DNA of 32,019 nucleotides from an uncultured Shewanella sp. GTDB lineage: Bacteria; Pseudomonadota; Gammaproteobacteria; Enterobacterales; Shewanellaceae. The first letter of the stretch is position 1, and every line of letters starts with the position of its first letter. The notes beneath the pieces were generated by a model. That model had not been told where the DNA came from. It ran no database searches and saw nothing but the letters and a program-made list of their open reading frames with translations. Location: positions 1 through 32,019 of the forward strand of contig NZ_CANLZC010000068.1 in NCBI RefSeq assembly GCF_947495455.1, read 5' to 3'. A program made the translations under genes and the position numbers. Positions 9,325-17,567 of the stretch are shown piece by piece.

Positions 9325-9685
9325 ATAGCGAAATGATTTTGCACATTAAGATCAAAGCGCAGTAGGCTCAACTTAAAGTCCCATTACGAATACATAGAAC
9401 AACTCAGTTTTAAGCTCTATCCCTTCGGCTATAATCCACACGCTGCCAATAGCAAAATGACCATACATACTCCCATTAAATCTCAGTAAATAGCGAAATG
9501 ATTTTGCACATTAAGATCAAAGCGCAGTAGGCCCAACTTAAAGTCCCATTACGCATGCATAGAGCAACTCAGTTTTAAGCTCTATCCCTTCGGTTATAAT
9601 CCACACGCTGCCAATAGCGAAATGACCATACATATTCCAATCAGAGCGCAGTAGGCTCAAGTCAAAGCCCCATTACGAAGACATA
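9217..9685 (+). repeat. Tandem repeats of the regulator gene's 3' end
   Basis: A unit beginning CATTACGAATACATAGAGCA, found at the end of the AraC-family gene, recurs at 9382 and 9547 and starts again at 9671. The periods are 165, 165 and 124 bases; the third unit lacks about 41 bases between the stop codon region and the next unit. Each complete unit still encodes the last 30 or so residues of the regulator in frame up to its stop, but with no start codon of its own. The fourth copy is cut at 9685 by the MITE-like element and continues beyond 11676. Confidence 0.9.
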
Positions 9686-9913
9686 ACCTGAACTCGGGAT
9701 AATGAGTGTCAAAAATGTGAGGTAACCCATTTAATATCAAAAAATTGAATGAAATTGGGTCATTCTTTATTTTCGAACTTGGCTTAATACTGCAATTTTT
9801 GTCGATATCAAGGCGTGATTTCGTATCTAATAGCAGGCTATTAGTAGAAAGCACAACACAGATAGCGGCAGAAATAGTGCTATTAAGCGGCGCTGCTTAT
9901 CCCGAATACAGGT
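9686..9913. mobile_element. MITE-like element with 21-bp inverted ends
   Basis: A 228-bp non-coding segment is bounded by imperfect terminal inverted repeats: ACCTGAACTCGGGATAATGAG at the left and, read inward on the other strand, ACCTGTATTCGGGATAAGCAG at the right (17 of 21 match). It carries an internal palindrome CTAATAGCAGGCTATTAG and no credible gene. It looks like a non-autonomous derivative of a DDE transposon, but no target-site duplication is evident. The parental transposase is not in the window. Confidence 0.7.
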
Positions 9914-10064
9914 AATATAAACACCCTCTAACTTCACTCCGTCATTTTATCACCTCTTGTATTTTTTCCTTAAATTACAAGGGGTTGTAAGTGAGCAATT
10001 TCTCTTCTGAAAATGAAATAAAAAACTATAATTATAGTTCAAGTCTAATTAATGGAGTTTAAAT

Positions 10065-10580
10065 ATGATTAAAGTATTTAGAATGTTTTTTATATTCATT
10101 ATGTTTGTATTTGTTTCAACAGCTAGTTATGCGGAACAACAAAGTTGGTTAGCGGTATTAAGTGCAAGTGATGGGGTAATTACGAAGTCTTCTAAAAATG
10201 AATATTGCCTCATTGTCCATAATATGGAGAATGATACAGTTCTTTTTACTAGCAGACCAGACAGAGAAACCAAGCTTATATCAAGTCGTGAGTTTATTGC
10301 CAACTTCGACAAAATTTTTTCAGGTTCAATGCCTAACGCAGCCTTGGTTCATAACAAAGATGAAGAAGCCTTAAAAGGTAAAAATGGTAATAAACCTGTA
10401 ATTGTCACATTAAATCAAGTTAAATCGGTTGATGAAAATACGACTAAGTTTATCATAACTACTGAAGCAGAAAATCCTAAATTAACTTTGGGAAAGATTT
10501 ATGGAGTAAAACTTTTTATTGATAATATTAGTAGTATCCCTCTATGTCCTGGGGGAATGTATAATAATAATTGTCTGTAG
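10065..10580 (+). CDS. Small secreted protein of unknown function
   Basis: The 171-residue product starts with a clear Sec signal peptide (residues 1-23: Lys/Arg, a Phe/Ile/Val-rich core, then STASYA before EQQ), so the mature protein should be periplasmic or secreted. The mature part contains VLFTSRPDRETK and PNAALVH, strings I associate with a loosely characterised family of small exported proteins. No enzyme motif is visible. Two Cys near the end and one near residue 46 could form disulfides. The gene is AT-rich relative to its neighbours, has its own GGAG ribosome-binding site, and lies between a MITE and an IS3 remnant, so it is probably acquired cargo. Its stop codon lies in the first bases of the presumed IS left end, so the natural C-terminus may be altered. 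Confidence 0.75.
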   Translation: MIKVFRMFFIFIMFVFVSTASYAEQQSWLAVLSASDGVITKSSKNEYCLIVHNMENDTVLFTSRPDRETKLISSREFIANFDKIFSGSMPNAALVHNKDEEALKGKNGNKPVIVTLNQVKSVDENTTKFIITTEAENPKLTLGKIYGVKLFIDNISSIPLCPGGMYNNNCL

Positions 10581-10596
10581 TGATGTAATGGACGCC

Positions 10597-10638
10597 TCAG
10601 CACCAACGTTTGGCATTTATGCCAAACGTTGGTGCTGA
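10597..10638. repeat. Perfect 19-bp hairpin
   Basis: TCAGCACCAACGTTTGGCA is followed by TTTA and its exact reverse complement. It starts 16 nt after the secreted-protein stop. A run of six T begins about 8 nt after the stem, so it may act as a terminator for that gene or shield the IS remnant from read-through. It is unusually strong for this AT-rich region. Confidence 0.85.
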
Positions 10639-10664
10639 CACTAAGCTTTTTTGAGGTATTCATT

Positions 10665-11666
10665 ATGAGCATTAAAATTCGTCAGTTAAAGAAGTAATTA
10701 TCGCGTCTTCAGGAGCATAATGAAATACTAAAAATGCCCAAGGGGCACACCGAGGCTACTGCTCTGTTGATGTCAGACTCACTGAACAATTCTTAATAAT
10801 TGAGAAACTCAAGCAGAGCTACAGCATAAAAACATTATGTGAAGTGTTCAGTATTCACCGTAGCAGTTATAAATATTGGCGAAGAAGAACAACAAGGATT
10901 GACGCTAATAAAGTTAAGCTTTGTAGTCTCGTGAGAGAAGTTCATACTGCAAGTAATGGCTCAGCTGGTGCAAGAACAGTTGCTGATATGGTGAGCCAAC
11001 AGGGTGTCCCTCTCAGTCGATATCGTGCGACTAAGTTAATGAAAGCGTTAGGCTTAGTGAGTTGTCAGCAATCTAAACACAAATATAAAAAAACGACTCA
11101 AGAACATATTGAACCCCCCAATTATTTAGGGCAACAGTTTGCCGTTACAGCCCCAAATAAGGTATGGATTGGCGATGTAACTTATGTGTGGGCAGGTAAT
11201 CGTTGGATGTATTTGGCGGTTGTAATGGATTTATTTGCTCGTAAAGTGATTGGTTGGGCGATGTCATTATCACCTGATAGTCGATTAACAGGTAAAGCAC
11301 TTTTCAATAGCGTATGAAGCACGTGGAAAACCCAAGGGTGTGATGTTTCATAGCGATCAAGGCAGTCATTATACTAGCCGAAAGTACCGTCAATTATTGT
11401 GGCGATATCAAATAAAACAAAGCTTATCTCGGCGTGGAAACTGCTGGGATAATAGCCCAATGGAGCGTTTCTTTAGGAGTTTAAAAACAGAATGAATACC
11501 GACAACAGGATATTGTCATTTTGCAGAGGCTCAACAAAAGATTATTCGATACATCATTGGATACTACTGTCAACTTCGCCCTCATCAATATAACGGTGGG
11601 CTGACACCCAATGAATCAGAGCGGTTGTTCTGGTTAAACTCTAAAAACGTGGCCAATATTAGTTGA
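10665..11666 (+). pseudogene. IS3-family transposase orfAB remnant
   Basis: An orfA relic starts at 10665, runs IRQLKK, hits a TAA at 10695 where the family has a Glu codon, and then reads LSRLQEHNEILK; its N-terminal HTH region is missing. The orfB frame follows without a proper start (RGYCSVDVRLTEQF, then SIHRSSYKYW) and is open to 11317. There a frameshift breaks the protein. The continuation in another frame carries VMFHSDQGSHYTS, SRRGNCWDNSPMERFF, a TGA at 11493 in place of a Trp codon after SLKTE, and RPHQYNGGLTPNESE up to the final stop. The DDE residues are recognisable: Asp in WIGDVTY, Asp in HSDQG and Glu in ERFF. Confidence 0.88.
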
Positions 11667-11676
11667 CCACTACAAT

Positions 11677-11766
11677 CAACCCGATTTTGAGCTCTATCCC
11701 TTTGGCTATAATCCACACGCTGCCAATAGCGAAATGACCATACACATTCCCATAAAAGCCCAGTAA
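11677..11766 (+). repeat. Fourth, IS-truncated copy of the regulator 3' end
   Basis: Directly after the IS right end, CAACCCGATTTTGAGCTCTA resumes the regulator's last 29 codons through PFGYNPHAANS to a TAA stop at 11764-11766. It is in the short form lacking the 41-bp insert, like the third tandem copy. It abuts the convergent decarboxylase gene and may be the original end of the regulator gene. Confidence 0.88.
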
Positions 11767-11768
11767 GT

Positions 11769-13577
11769 TCAACTCAGATCGAAGACCAGATCACCAATAA
11801 ACTCATCAAGTAGCGACTTATCTGCATGGGGCATGACCACAACATGAGACAAGCCTTGAGTGACAGGTAACATCCACTTTTTACATATCACCTCACTGGG
11901 TGCGGGCATATACACAATATTAGAGGCGTTATTGAGTTTAGCATCGACTCCCTTTTGTTCTAACTGTGTTTGTAAATAAAGCGCTAAATCCACACAACGC
12001 ATACCCTGCTCTTTAAGACCACTTTCTTGCAAAGTGTCAATTCGATAAGCCGCTAGCAAGGCAGCTAACCCTGAACGAGAGCAAGTCAGAGTATTATTAT
12101 CACTAGCAATGTACTCTATATAATCTTGTTTGATAACAGCATTATTATCTTGCTTCTTTGTCAGTACTAATCCTGCTGGCGTAATATTGCCTAAAAACTT
12201 ATGTAGGCTTAGTGACAAAGTATCTACATTTTCACCTATAACCAACTTCTGAGCATCGTATACTTGGGGTAAAAAAGGTAAAAAACTGCCATGCAATGCG
12301 GCATCGGCATGAATAAAGTGGGTCTTGTCTGCTAATAGGGCTTTTATCTGTGCAATGTTATCTATAGCGCCTTTCATCGTACTGCCAATGTTCGCTAAAA
12401 TAATGACAGGGCCCTCTATATTGACAAGGCTTTCTTTTAACGCTCCATAATCCATTTCCCCATTATTCAAACAAGGCAGTAGCTCATATTTTTTATGATA
12501 TTTTTCAACAATACTGACCGCACTGTAATGGCTTTCTCTAGACAATAACACTGGTGCATCAGGAAAAAGGTTAAACCCTTTAAGTAAGCCATATTCCATG
12601 GCTTCAGTGCCACCACTAGTCACATAACCATAGGTATTATCTTTCGTTAAACCATACTGCTCGGCAAAAAAGTGGATCACCTTACGCTCAAAGCCTTTGG
12701 TACTTAATCGATGGGATGAGGCACAAAAAGGATCGCCACTATTATTCATCAGCACTTCAAGGGCATCTGTTAAGGATGAAAAGTCAAAAGCCATATTCCC
12801 CGGCTTACCTAACATTTGCCGCTTGCGGTTTTTAATGCCTGCCAATAAGTTTAAATACTCGTTTTCAATACTTGCGTGAGGTTTTTCACGCATAGGTGCA
12901 CTAAAATCTTGCACAAAAATGCCATAAACAGGATCCGTTTGCCACTTTAATGCCGCAGGCATTTTTTCATTAATATTGTCAAAAATCCTATGCCCTTCAT
13001 ACCTAAAATCGCCATAGCGCTTCTCTATTAATTGATGGTGCCCATCCGCATTAATTTGCTGAGCAATATGGTGAGTCACTGGCGATGTCATCACTCCAAT
13101 AAAACGCTCATACCCCATTACCATTGCTTGTCTGCGAGATAAATCGATTAAATTAGCCGCAATCCCCTTGCCAGCATAAGCTAAATCCACGCCAATCATG
13201 ACTTGATCCAATGTTTTCTTATCATCAAGGGACTGTATTTCCCCTATAGCTTCATCAATCAAGGTCATCATAGGGAGCAATGATTCACATACATGAATAC
13301 TCGATAAATCATCTTGTAAATCATGGGCAATAAACGCTCCCACAACACTATCATTATCTTGTACATCAATGGCTACAATACTCAACTTTTGCTCATAGAT
13401 ACACAAGCAAAGGTGATGGACAAAATCAATCATCTCAGCTTTGTTTATACCCATTGCAATGGCGCCAGGCTCAAAGCTAATAAATGCAGTGGTTAAAATA
13501 TCAGCTACCTCATTGATATGAGTAAACTGCATAGGCATATAATGAATATCATCAATCACTTTTGGAAAAAGAGTCAT
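11769..13577 (-). CDS. GNAT acetyltransferase / histidine-decarboxylase-like fusion
   Basis: This 602-residue protein joins two enzymes. Residues about 1-215 resemble a GNAT N-acyltransferase, with the acetyl-CoA loop AYAGKGIAANLI after strand 4. Residues about 235-600 are a fold-type I PLP decarboxylase of the group that includes bacterial histidine decarboxylase: NNSGDPF, SGGTEAMEYG, SHYSAV (His stacking on PLP), HADAALHG (Asp425 binding the pyridine nitrogen) and SLHKFLG (Lys460, the Schiff-base lysine), then SRSGLAAL. All catalytic landmarks are present, so it should be active. The natural reading is decarboxylation of an amino acid followed, or balanced, by N-acylation; substrate is unknown. 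It lies 65 nt after the DUF6875-like gene on the same strand. AGG precedes the ATG by 8 nt. Confidence 0.85.
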   Translation of the reverse strand: MTLFPKVIDDIHYMPMQFTHINEVADILTTAFISFEPGAIAMGINKAEMIDFVHHLCLCIYEQKLSIVAIDVQDNDSVVGAFIAHDLQDDLSSIHVCESLLPMMTLIDEAIGEIQSLDDKKTLDQVMIGVDLAYAGKGIAANLIDLSRRQAMVMGYERFIGVMTSPVTHHIAQQINADGHHQLIEKRYGDFRYEGHRIFDNINEKMPAALKWQTDPVYGIFVQDFSAPMREKPHASIENEYLNLLAGIKNRKRQMLGKPGNMAFDFSSLTDALEVLMNNSGDPFCASSHRLSTKGFERKVIHFFAEQYGLTKDNTYGYVTSGGTEAMEYGLLKGFNLFPDAPVLLSRESHYSAVSIVEKYHKKYELLPCLNNGEMDYGALKESLVNIEGPVIILANIGSTMKGAIDNIAQIKALLADKTHFIHADAALHGSFLPFLPQVYDAQKLVIGENVDTLSLSLHKFLGNITPAGLVLTKKQDNNAVIKQDYIEYIASDNNTLTCSRSGLAALLAAYRIDTLQESGLKEQGMRCVDLALYLQTQLEQKGVDAKLNNASNIVYMPAPSEVICKKWMLPVTQGLSHVVVMPHADKSLLDEFIGDLVFDLS

Positions 13578-13638
13578 AAATAACCTACTTGATTAAGCAA
13601 CAAAGAATAGAAAAACAGACCCGCAATAATGCAAAGGC

Positions 13639-14343
13639 CTAGCTGGTATAAATGGCATCCACATGACGTAGTACATTTTCATTTTTAGCCATACCAACGG
13701 ACTCGAGTACTTGCATCAGTTGCTCACGGTTAAAAATGTTGTGTTTTTCAAGATAAATTTTGGTGTGCTCACTATCATCGCTCACAAACACTAAATCTTG
13801 TGGCATGATGTGGCGTATGCCTATCATAGGCAGCTTGGAATTAAAGGGGTAAAAAGCATCATTGTGCAACCCTGTAATCGGGCACTGTGAATAAAATTGC
13901 CCTATCATAGTGTCATGAGACATAAACACTGACTTTAAAGTTCGTTGCACTCGCTCAACAATCCCCGCCCCCAGTTTCTCACCTTCTCCTTTATGCACCA
14001 TGACAATGACTATGGTATTCAGATGACTCTCAGGCAGAGATCTAAAATATTCTCCGTAGCGAAGCAAAGCAGCTTCAACATCAGAGTCTTGCGTTTTAGC
14101 GTCGTATAAGATGTAAGAAGTCAATGCCTTACGTTTATTCAGTGCCGCAGGAACAAAAGGACAAACTGGCCCCTTTCTCCCCAAATCTATATGAGGTCTG
14201 GCCAAATACTGCTTTAGCCACTCTTCCACTTGAATAAGATGGTCGGTGATTTTTTCAAAATAAGGGCTATCACTTTCATTGAGAACAGCAGATACCTGCT
14301 TATTGGTTAAACGGCTTTTCGCATCAATAGTAAAAAACTGCAT
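13639..14343 (-). CDS. DUF6875-like protein
   Basis: The 234-residue protein carries DLGRKGPVCPFVPAAL near its N-terminus, then LHNDAFYPFNSKLPMIGIRH toward the C-terminus. I associate this pair of motifs with the DUF6875 family, often found beside biosynthetic genes, from memory and without a search. No signal peptide or membrane helix is seen. The Cys in GPVCPF and His residues in GLHND and IRHI could bind a ligand or metal. The ATG at 14343 is chosen because TAGG lies 7 nt upstream; a GTG at 14364 is in frame but has no ribosome-binding site. It is the first gene of an operon with the GNAT-decarboxylase fusion, so it probably acts on the same metabolite. Confidence 0.75.
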   Translation of the reverse strand: MQFFTIDAKSRLTNKQVSAVLNESDSPYFEKITDHLIQVEEWLKQYLARPHIDLGRKGPVCPFVPAALNKRKALTSYILYDAKTQDSDVEAALLRYGEYFRSLPESHLNTIVIVMVHKGEGEKLGAGIVERVQRTLKSVFMSHDTMIGQFYSQCPITGLHNDAFYPFNSKLPMIGIRHIMPQDLVFVSDDSEHTKIYLEKHNIFNREQLMQVLESVGMAKNENVLRHVDAIYTS

Positions 14344-14381
14344 AAACGACCTACTATTTATCACATGTTCATTCGGCCATG

Positions 14382-14398
14382 TTTCTCATTTCGAGAAA
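14382..14398. promoter_or_regulatory. Dyad upstream of the DUF6875-decarboxylase operon
   Basis: TTTCTC and GAGAAA form a perfect 6-bp dyad around five bases, 39 nt upstream of the operon's first ATG. It could be an operator or a leader hairpin. No matching regulator gene is identified. Confidence 0.35.
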
Positions 14399-15262
14399 AA
14401 CCACCAAATGTTACAAAAATGCCAAAAAGCAAAGTCAAGTTAATCATTCTGATTAGAAAAAACTAAACAATGCACTAATAAATAATGAGTTACAAAAATC
14501 ACAACATAAATCATTTACGTTACAATTGTATCAACACTATGACCTAAATTTAATCAAGATGTCAAACAAATCGACGTTTAACGTTTCAGTGAGCCAAGAT
14601 TCAAGAGGTATTCGAAATATAGGCCTCCATTCCCTTAATGACTTCATGCATTCACATATATACACCATTGTTAAAATGGCCTCGGCTGAACTTAAATATC
14701 ACTCATCATGTTCACCTCATCACTGAATCAAGCCACCTTAAACTTAAGCCTTAAAGAAAGAACCTAGAGAGATTATTGCGTCTTAATCCATTTTATTTAA
14801 ATCACAGATAGTCATCGCCTCTTAATAAAGACAGGTTACATGTAAATTTTTGGCTTCAAGCGATAAAACATTTCAGGATAAACCTAATTAATTAAGTTAC
14901 TTTTTTAAATTAATAAAACATGAATTTAATTGTTTTTATATTAGGACGTTATCTTTTTATTCCTTATCGACAGTCTTAATAAGAATATTTATTTAATCGA
15001 TAACACAATGATTATTAATTATTTTTCATTCAGACTCCATTCAGTGAAAAAACGATAATTTTATACGGGTATTCCATTAACGTGCCAGATTAAATAATGA
15101 AAAACAAAATCAATTAAGCTCATTTCATTGTTCATTAAACAGCCTATTTAAATTAACGATTAAAATCTTTTTGAATAGTTTAACGGCACAGCCCATTAAT
15201 AATAATGGTTAAGTGAATATCAAAAAAATACCGATAAATGAAGCCAACAATAAAAAGTGATT
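14399..15262. other. AT-rich gap between divergent genes
   Basis: About 860 bases separate the DUF6875 operon from the chitinase gene. The stretch is very AT-rich. It holds a palindrome TACAATTGTA at 14521-14530 and a dyad CCATTA-ATAA-TAATGG at 15193-15208, which lies 55 nt before the chitinase start and may be a regulator site. No open frame in it looks like a gene and no known RNA is recognised. The length suggests complex control of the chitinase. Confidence 0.5.
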
Positions 15263-17224
15263 ATGATGAAAAAAACATTTCGATTAAATGCGATTCTCGC
15301 CTCAGCCGCTTTGTTAATACCCAGTCATACTTTTGCAGCTCAAGAATCAACTGCTCAAGTTAATGACCATATTGCGATCACAAAAACATCTGATACCGTT
15401 TGGGCCGGAATGATAGGTATTGGATTCACGGTAACCAATCCTACAGATGAAACCTTACCGCTGACATCAATCTCAATCCACATGCCAACGAGTTTGCAAT
15501 CCAGTGTATCCAGTATTCGTTCATTAGATAATATTTCAGCTGAAATACCCAGCTATGACGAGAGCAACCAAGAATATACTTTTGTGATGTCCGATTCCGA
15601 TCAAACCATAGCACCCGGCGAATCAATTCAAAGTGTATTCTATGTGATGACAAGCGATACTAGCTCCTCAATTTCGGGAGACTCTGTCGATATTTATGCC
15701 AATGAAGGCCAGCTTAACCTAAGCCTGTCATCCGATGAAGGCAATGTCCCTGAACTGACTGCCACAATCACCAGTTTACAAGGCGATATAAGCTTAAGCC
15801 AAGGGATCACCGATACCCTGTCACTTCCAGGGGCACAATCAGAAGGCGCGGCTTATCAGATTAGTTTAAATGCCGTCGCTACGCAAAATGATGATGGAAC
15901 CATTACTGAAACGATCCCCAGCCCCGCCACGCAAAACATTGCTGTCGTATCAGATAAGGTCACTTCCGCTACATTTGAGTACACTGAAAAAACCTACACT
16001 CAGGAAGACATGTACCCTGTTAACATGAAAATCACCTCACTATCCTCCAATAGTGTGTCAGGATCAGTCACTGCTGTCAGTGATAATAACCTGACTTTCA
16101 CAAATAGCAGTGATTTTACATCCGATTACACCAGTGTCATTTATCTCCCTAAAGATGGGCAGGCTTACACTATTACACCGAAGATTTCGGGCTATAACTT
16201 AACGGGTTCTTGCACTGCCACGTCTAGCGAAACCAATTGTAGTTATGATGCAGAAGCACAACACTTGATGATAGGTTATTGGGCCAACTGGGGGCCATGG
16301 ACAATAGCAGAAACCGCTGATCAAGATTTCAGTATGCTAATTATTGCCTTTGGCACACTAGACAGCGATGGCGCTTCATTAGACGCCTTTGGACCTAACT
16401 TTAGCAAAGAAAACCTGATCCAAGATGTCAAAACAGCCAAAGAAGCCCACCCCGATCTTTCTGTCTTAATTTCATTTGGCGGAGCAAATAATACGTATTT
16501 TGTTGATGACAGCCTAACCGATGATGAAATCTATACTCTGGCAGGTAAGCTCAATGACTTCCTTGAGGAATATGGTCTTGACGGAGTAGATTTTGATATC
16601 GAAGGTAAATACAGTTATCAAGTTATGCATACCTTGATCCAAGATCTGCAAACGTACCGCAGTGATGCTGGAAAATCGCCTTATATTATTACTGCCGCAC
16701 CACAGTTTAATACTGACGCAAACGGTAATGCTATGATGGTATCCACAGGGTATGAAACCCAGCCTTACTACGAAAGTAGTGACGACACATCAGGGCTGGC
16801 GGATTTCACTTATGTGATGGTTCAAGAATACAACACACCTTTATCACCTGCTTTCTCCTATAATGGGCAAAGTTTATATGAGAATGATTTTGAAATGATA
16901 AGCGGTTCATTTAATATGCTGAAATTGCAACTGCCTAGCGACTCTGAGACTAAGCTCGTCATTGGCGAACCTGCGTCTTACCATAGTGCCAGTGCAGCCT
17001 CTATTTTTTATGATTACTCCGTTTCGGACAATACTTATACTCAAAGAGATCTAGACACTGTAGTCAGTGGCGTGAAATCACAAGTTAGCCTGATCAAAGA
17101 TGATCCAAAATTTGGTGGTATCATGGAGTGGGATACTTATGACGATCAAATTTACAACGACACAGAATATGGATTTAGCCAAGGCATCATTCCTTGCGTC
17201 GTCAATGGTGAATGTGATGAATAA
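15263..17224 (+). CDS. Secreted GH18 chitinase
   Basis: The protein starts with a Sec signal peptide (KK, hydrophobic core, SHTFA before AQE). Residues about 30-325 are Ser/Thr/Asp-rich, beta-sandwich-like sequence without a family I can name. The GH18 barrel begins at LMIGYWANWGPW, has the strand-3 motif VLISFGGAN and the catalytic DGVDFDIE, whose last Glu is residue 447, and ends with MVQEYNTP and GGIMEWDTYDD, near-terminal strands carrying family Tyr/Trp positions. It should hydrolyse chitin or chitin-like N-acetylglucosamine polymers outside the cell. The start is ATG 15263 or 15266, since the frame extends only to a GTG at 15257. No strong ribosome-binding site is visible. The acidic composition fits an exported marine enzyme. 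Confidence 0.88.
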   Translation: MMKKTFRLNAILASAALLIPSHTFAAQESTAQVNDHIAITKTSDTVWAGMIGIGFTVTNPTDETLPLTSISIHMPTSLQSSVSSIRSLDNISAEIPSYDESNQEYTFVMSDSDQTIAPGESIQSVFYVMTSDTSSSISGDSVDIYANEGQLNLSLSSDEGNVPELTATITSLQGDISLSQGITDTLSLPGAQSEGAAYQISLNAVATQNDDGTITETIPSPATQNIAVVSDKVTSATFEYTEKTYTQEDMYPVNMKITSLSSNSVSGSVTAVSDNNLTFTNSSDFTSDYTSVIYLPKDGQAYTITPKISGYNLTGSCTATSSETNCSYDAEAQHLMIGYWANWGPWTIAETADQDFSMLIIAFGTLDSDGASLDAFGPNFSKENLIQDVKTAKEAHPDLSVLISFGGANNTYFVDDSLTDDEIYTLAGKLNDFLEEYGLDGVDFDIEGKYSYQVMHTLIQDLQTYRSDAGKSPYIITAAPQFNTDANGNAMMVSTGYETQPYYESSDDTSGLADFTYVMVQEYNTPLSPAFSYNGQSLYENDFEMISGSFNMLKLQLPSDSETKLVIGEPASYHSASAASIFYDYSVSDNTYTQRDLDTVVSGVKSQVSLIKDDPKFGGIMEWDTYDDQIYNDTEYGFSQGIIPCVVNGECDE

Positions 17225-17567
17225 ACCTGTATTATTCATCTAAACTAACAAAGCAACACTGAGGTTTCAGTGTTGCTTATCCCATACCTATTTCATCTTG
17301 CTTTTTTGCCAACGCACATGGCTCACATTGATAAAGCAAACCCGTATATTTCAACCTTTCCATGCCCGATTTATCGATCATACGGCCATTATTTAACAAG
17401 CACAAATGCCCCTAATATCGTCATTTGAAAATAGGGAAAACGTGACTGACTCACACTAAGCTCATTAACAAACAACAAATAAATTACGCATATTAAGCTG
17501 TTATAAAATATTTGTAATGTTAATCTTACTCCAATAAGAATGATCGTTTAATAAAGGGCGCAAACCA
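17225..17567. other. Gap between chitinase and hydrolase genes
   Basis: Apart from the hairpin at 17251-17278, nothing beyond an AT-rich presumed promoter region for the downstream hydrolase is recognised. No open frame looks like a gene. Confidence 0.5.
17251..17278 (+). terminator. Hairpin after the chitinase gene
   Basis: AAGCAACACTGA and TCAGTGTTGCTT form a perfect 12-bp stem with a GGTT loop, 26 nt after the stop. There is no U-run on either side, so it would act as a transcript 3'-end stabiliser or a weak terminator. Confidence 0.6.

Larger units (their letters stand above)
10576..11674 (+). mobile_element. Decayed IS3-family insertion sequence
   Basis: The element spans from TGTAGTGAT at 10576 to ACCACTACA ending at 11674, whose reverse complement TGTAGTGGT matches the left end at 8 of 9 positions. 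Inside are remnants of the two IS3-type frames orfA and orfB. Inactivating changes are seen in both, so it cannot transpose by itself. No target-site duplication is visible (GTC on the left, ATC on the right), which suggests rearrangement after insertion. The left end is less certain than the right. Confidence 0.75.

Noticed and set aside
9657..9854. 65-codon minus-strand frame
   Set aside because: It lies almost wholly within the MITE-like element and looks like chance coding.
14526..14726. 66-codon frame between the DUF6875 operon and the chitinase
   Set aside because: No ribosome-binding site, atypical residue mix, and it lies in strongly AT-rich intergenic DNA.
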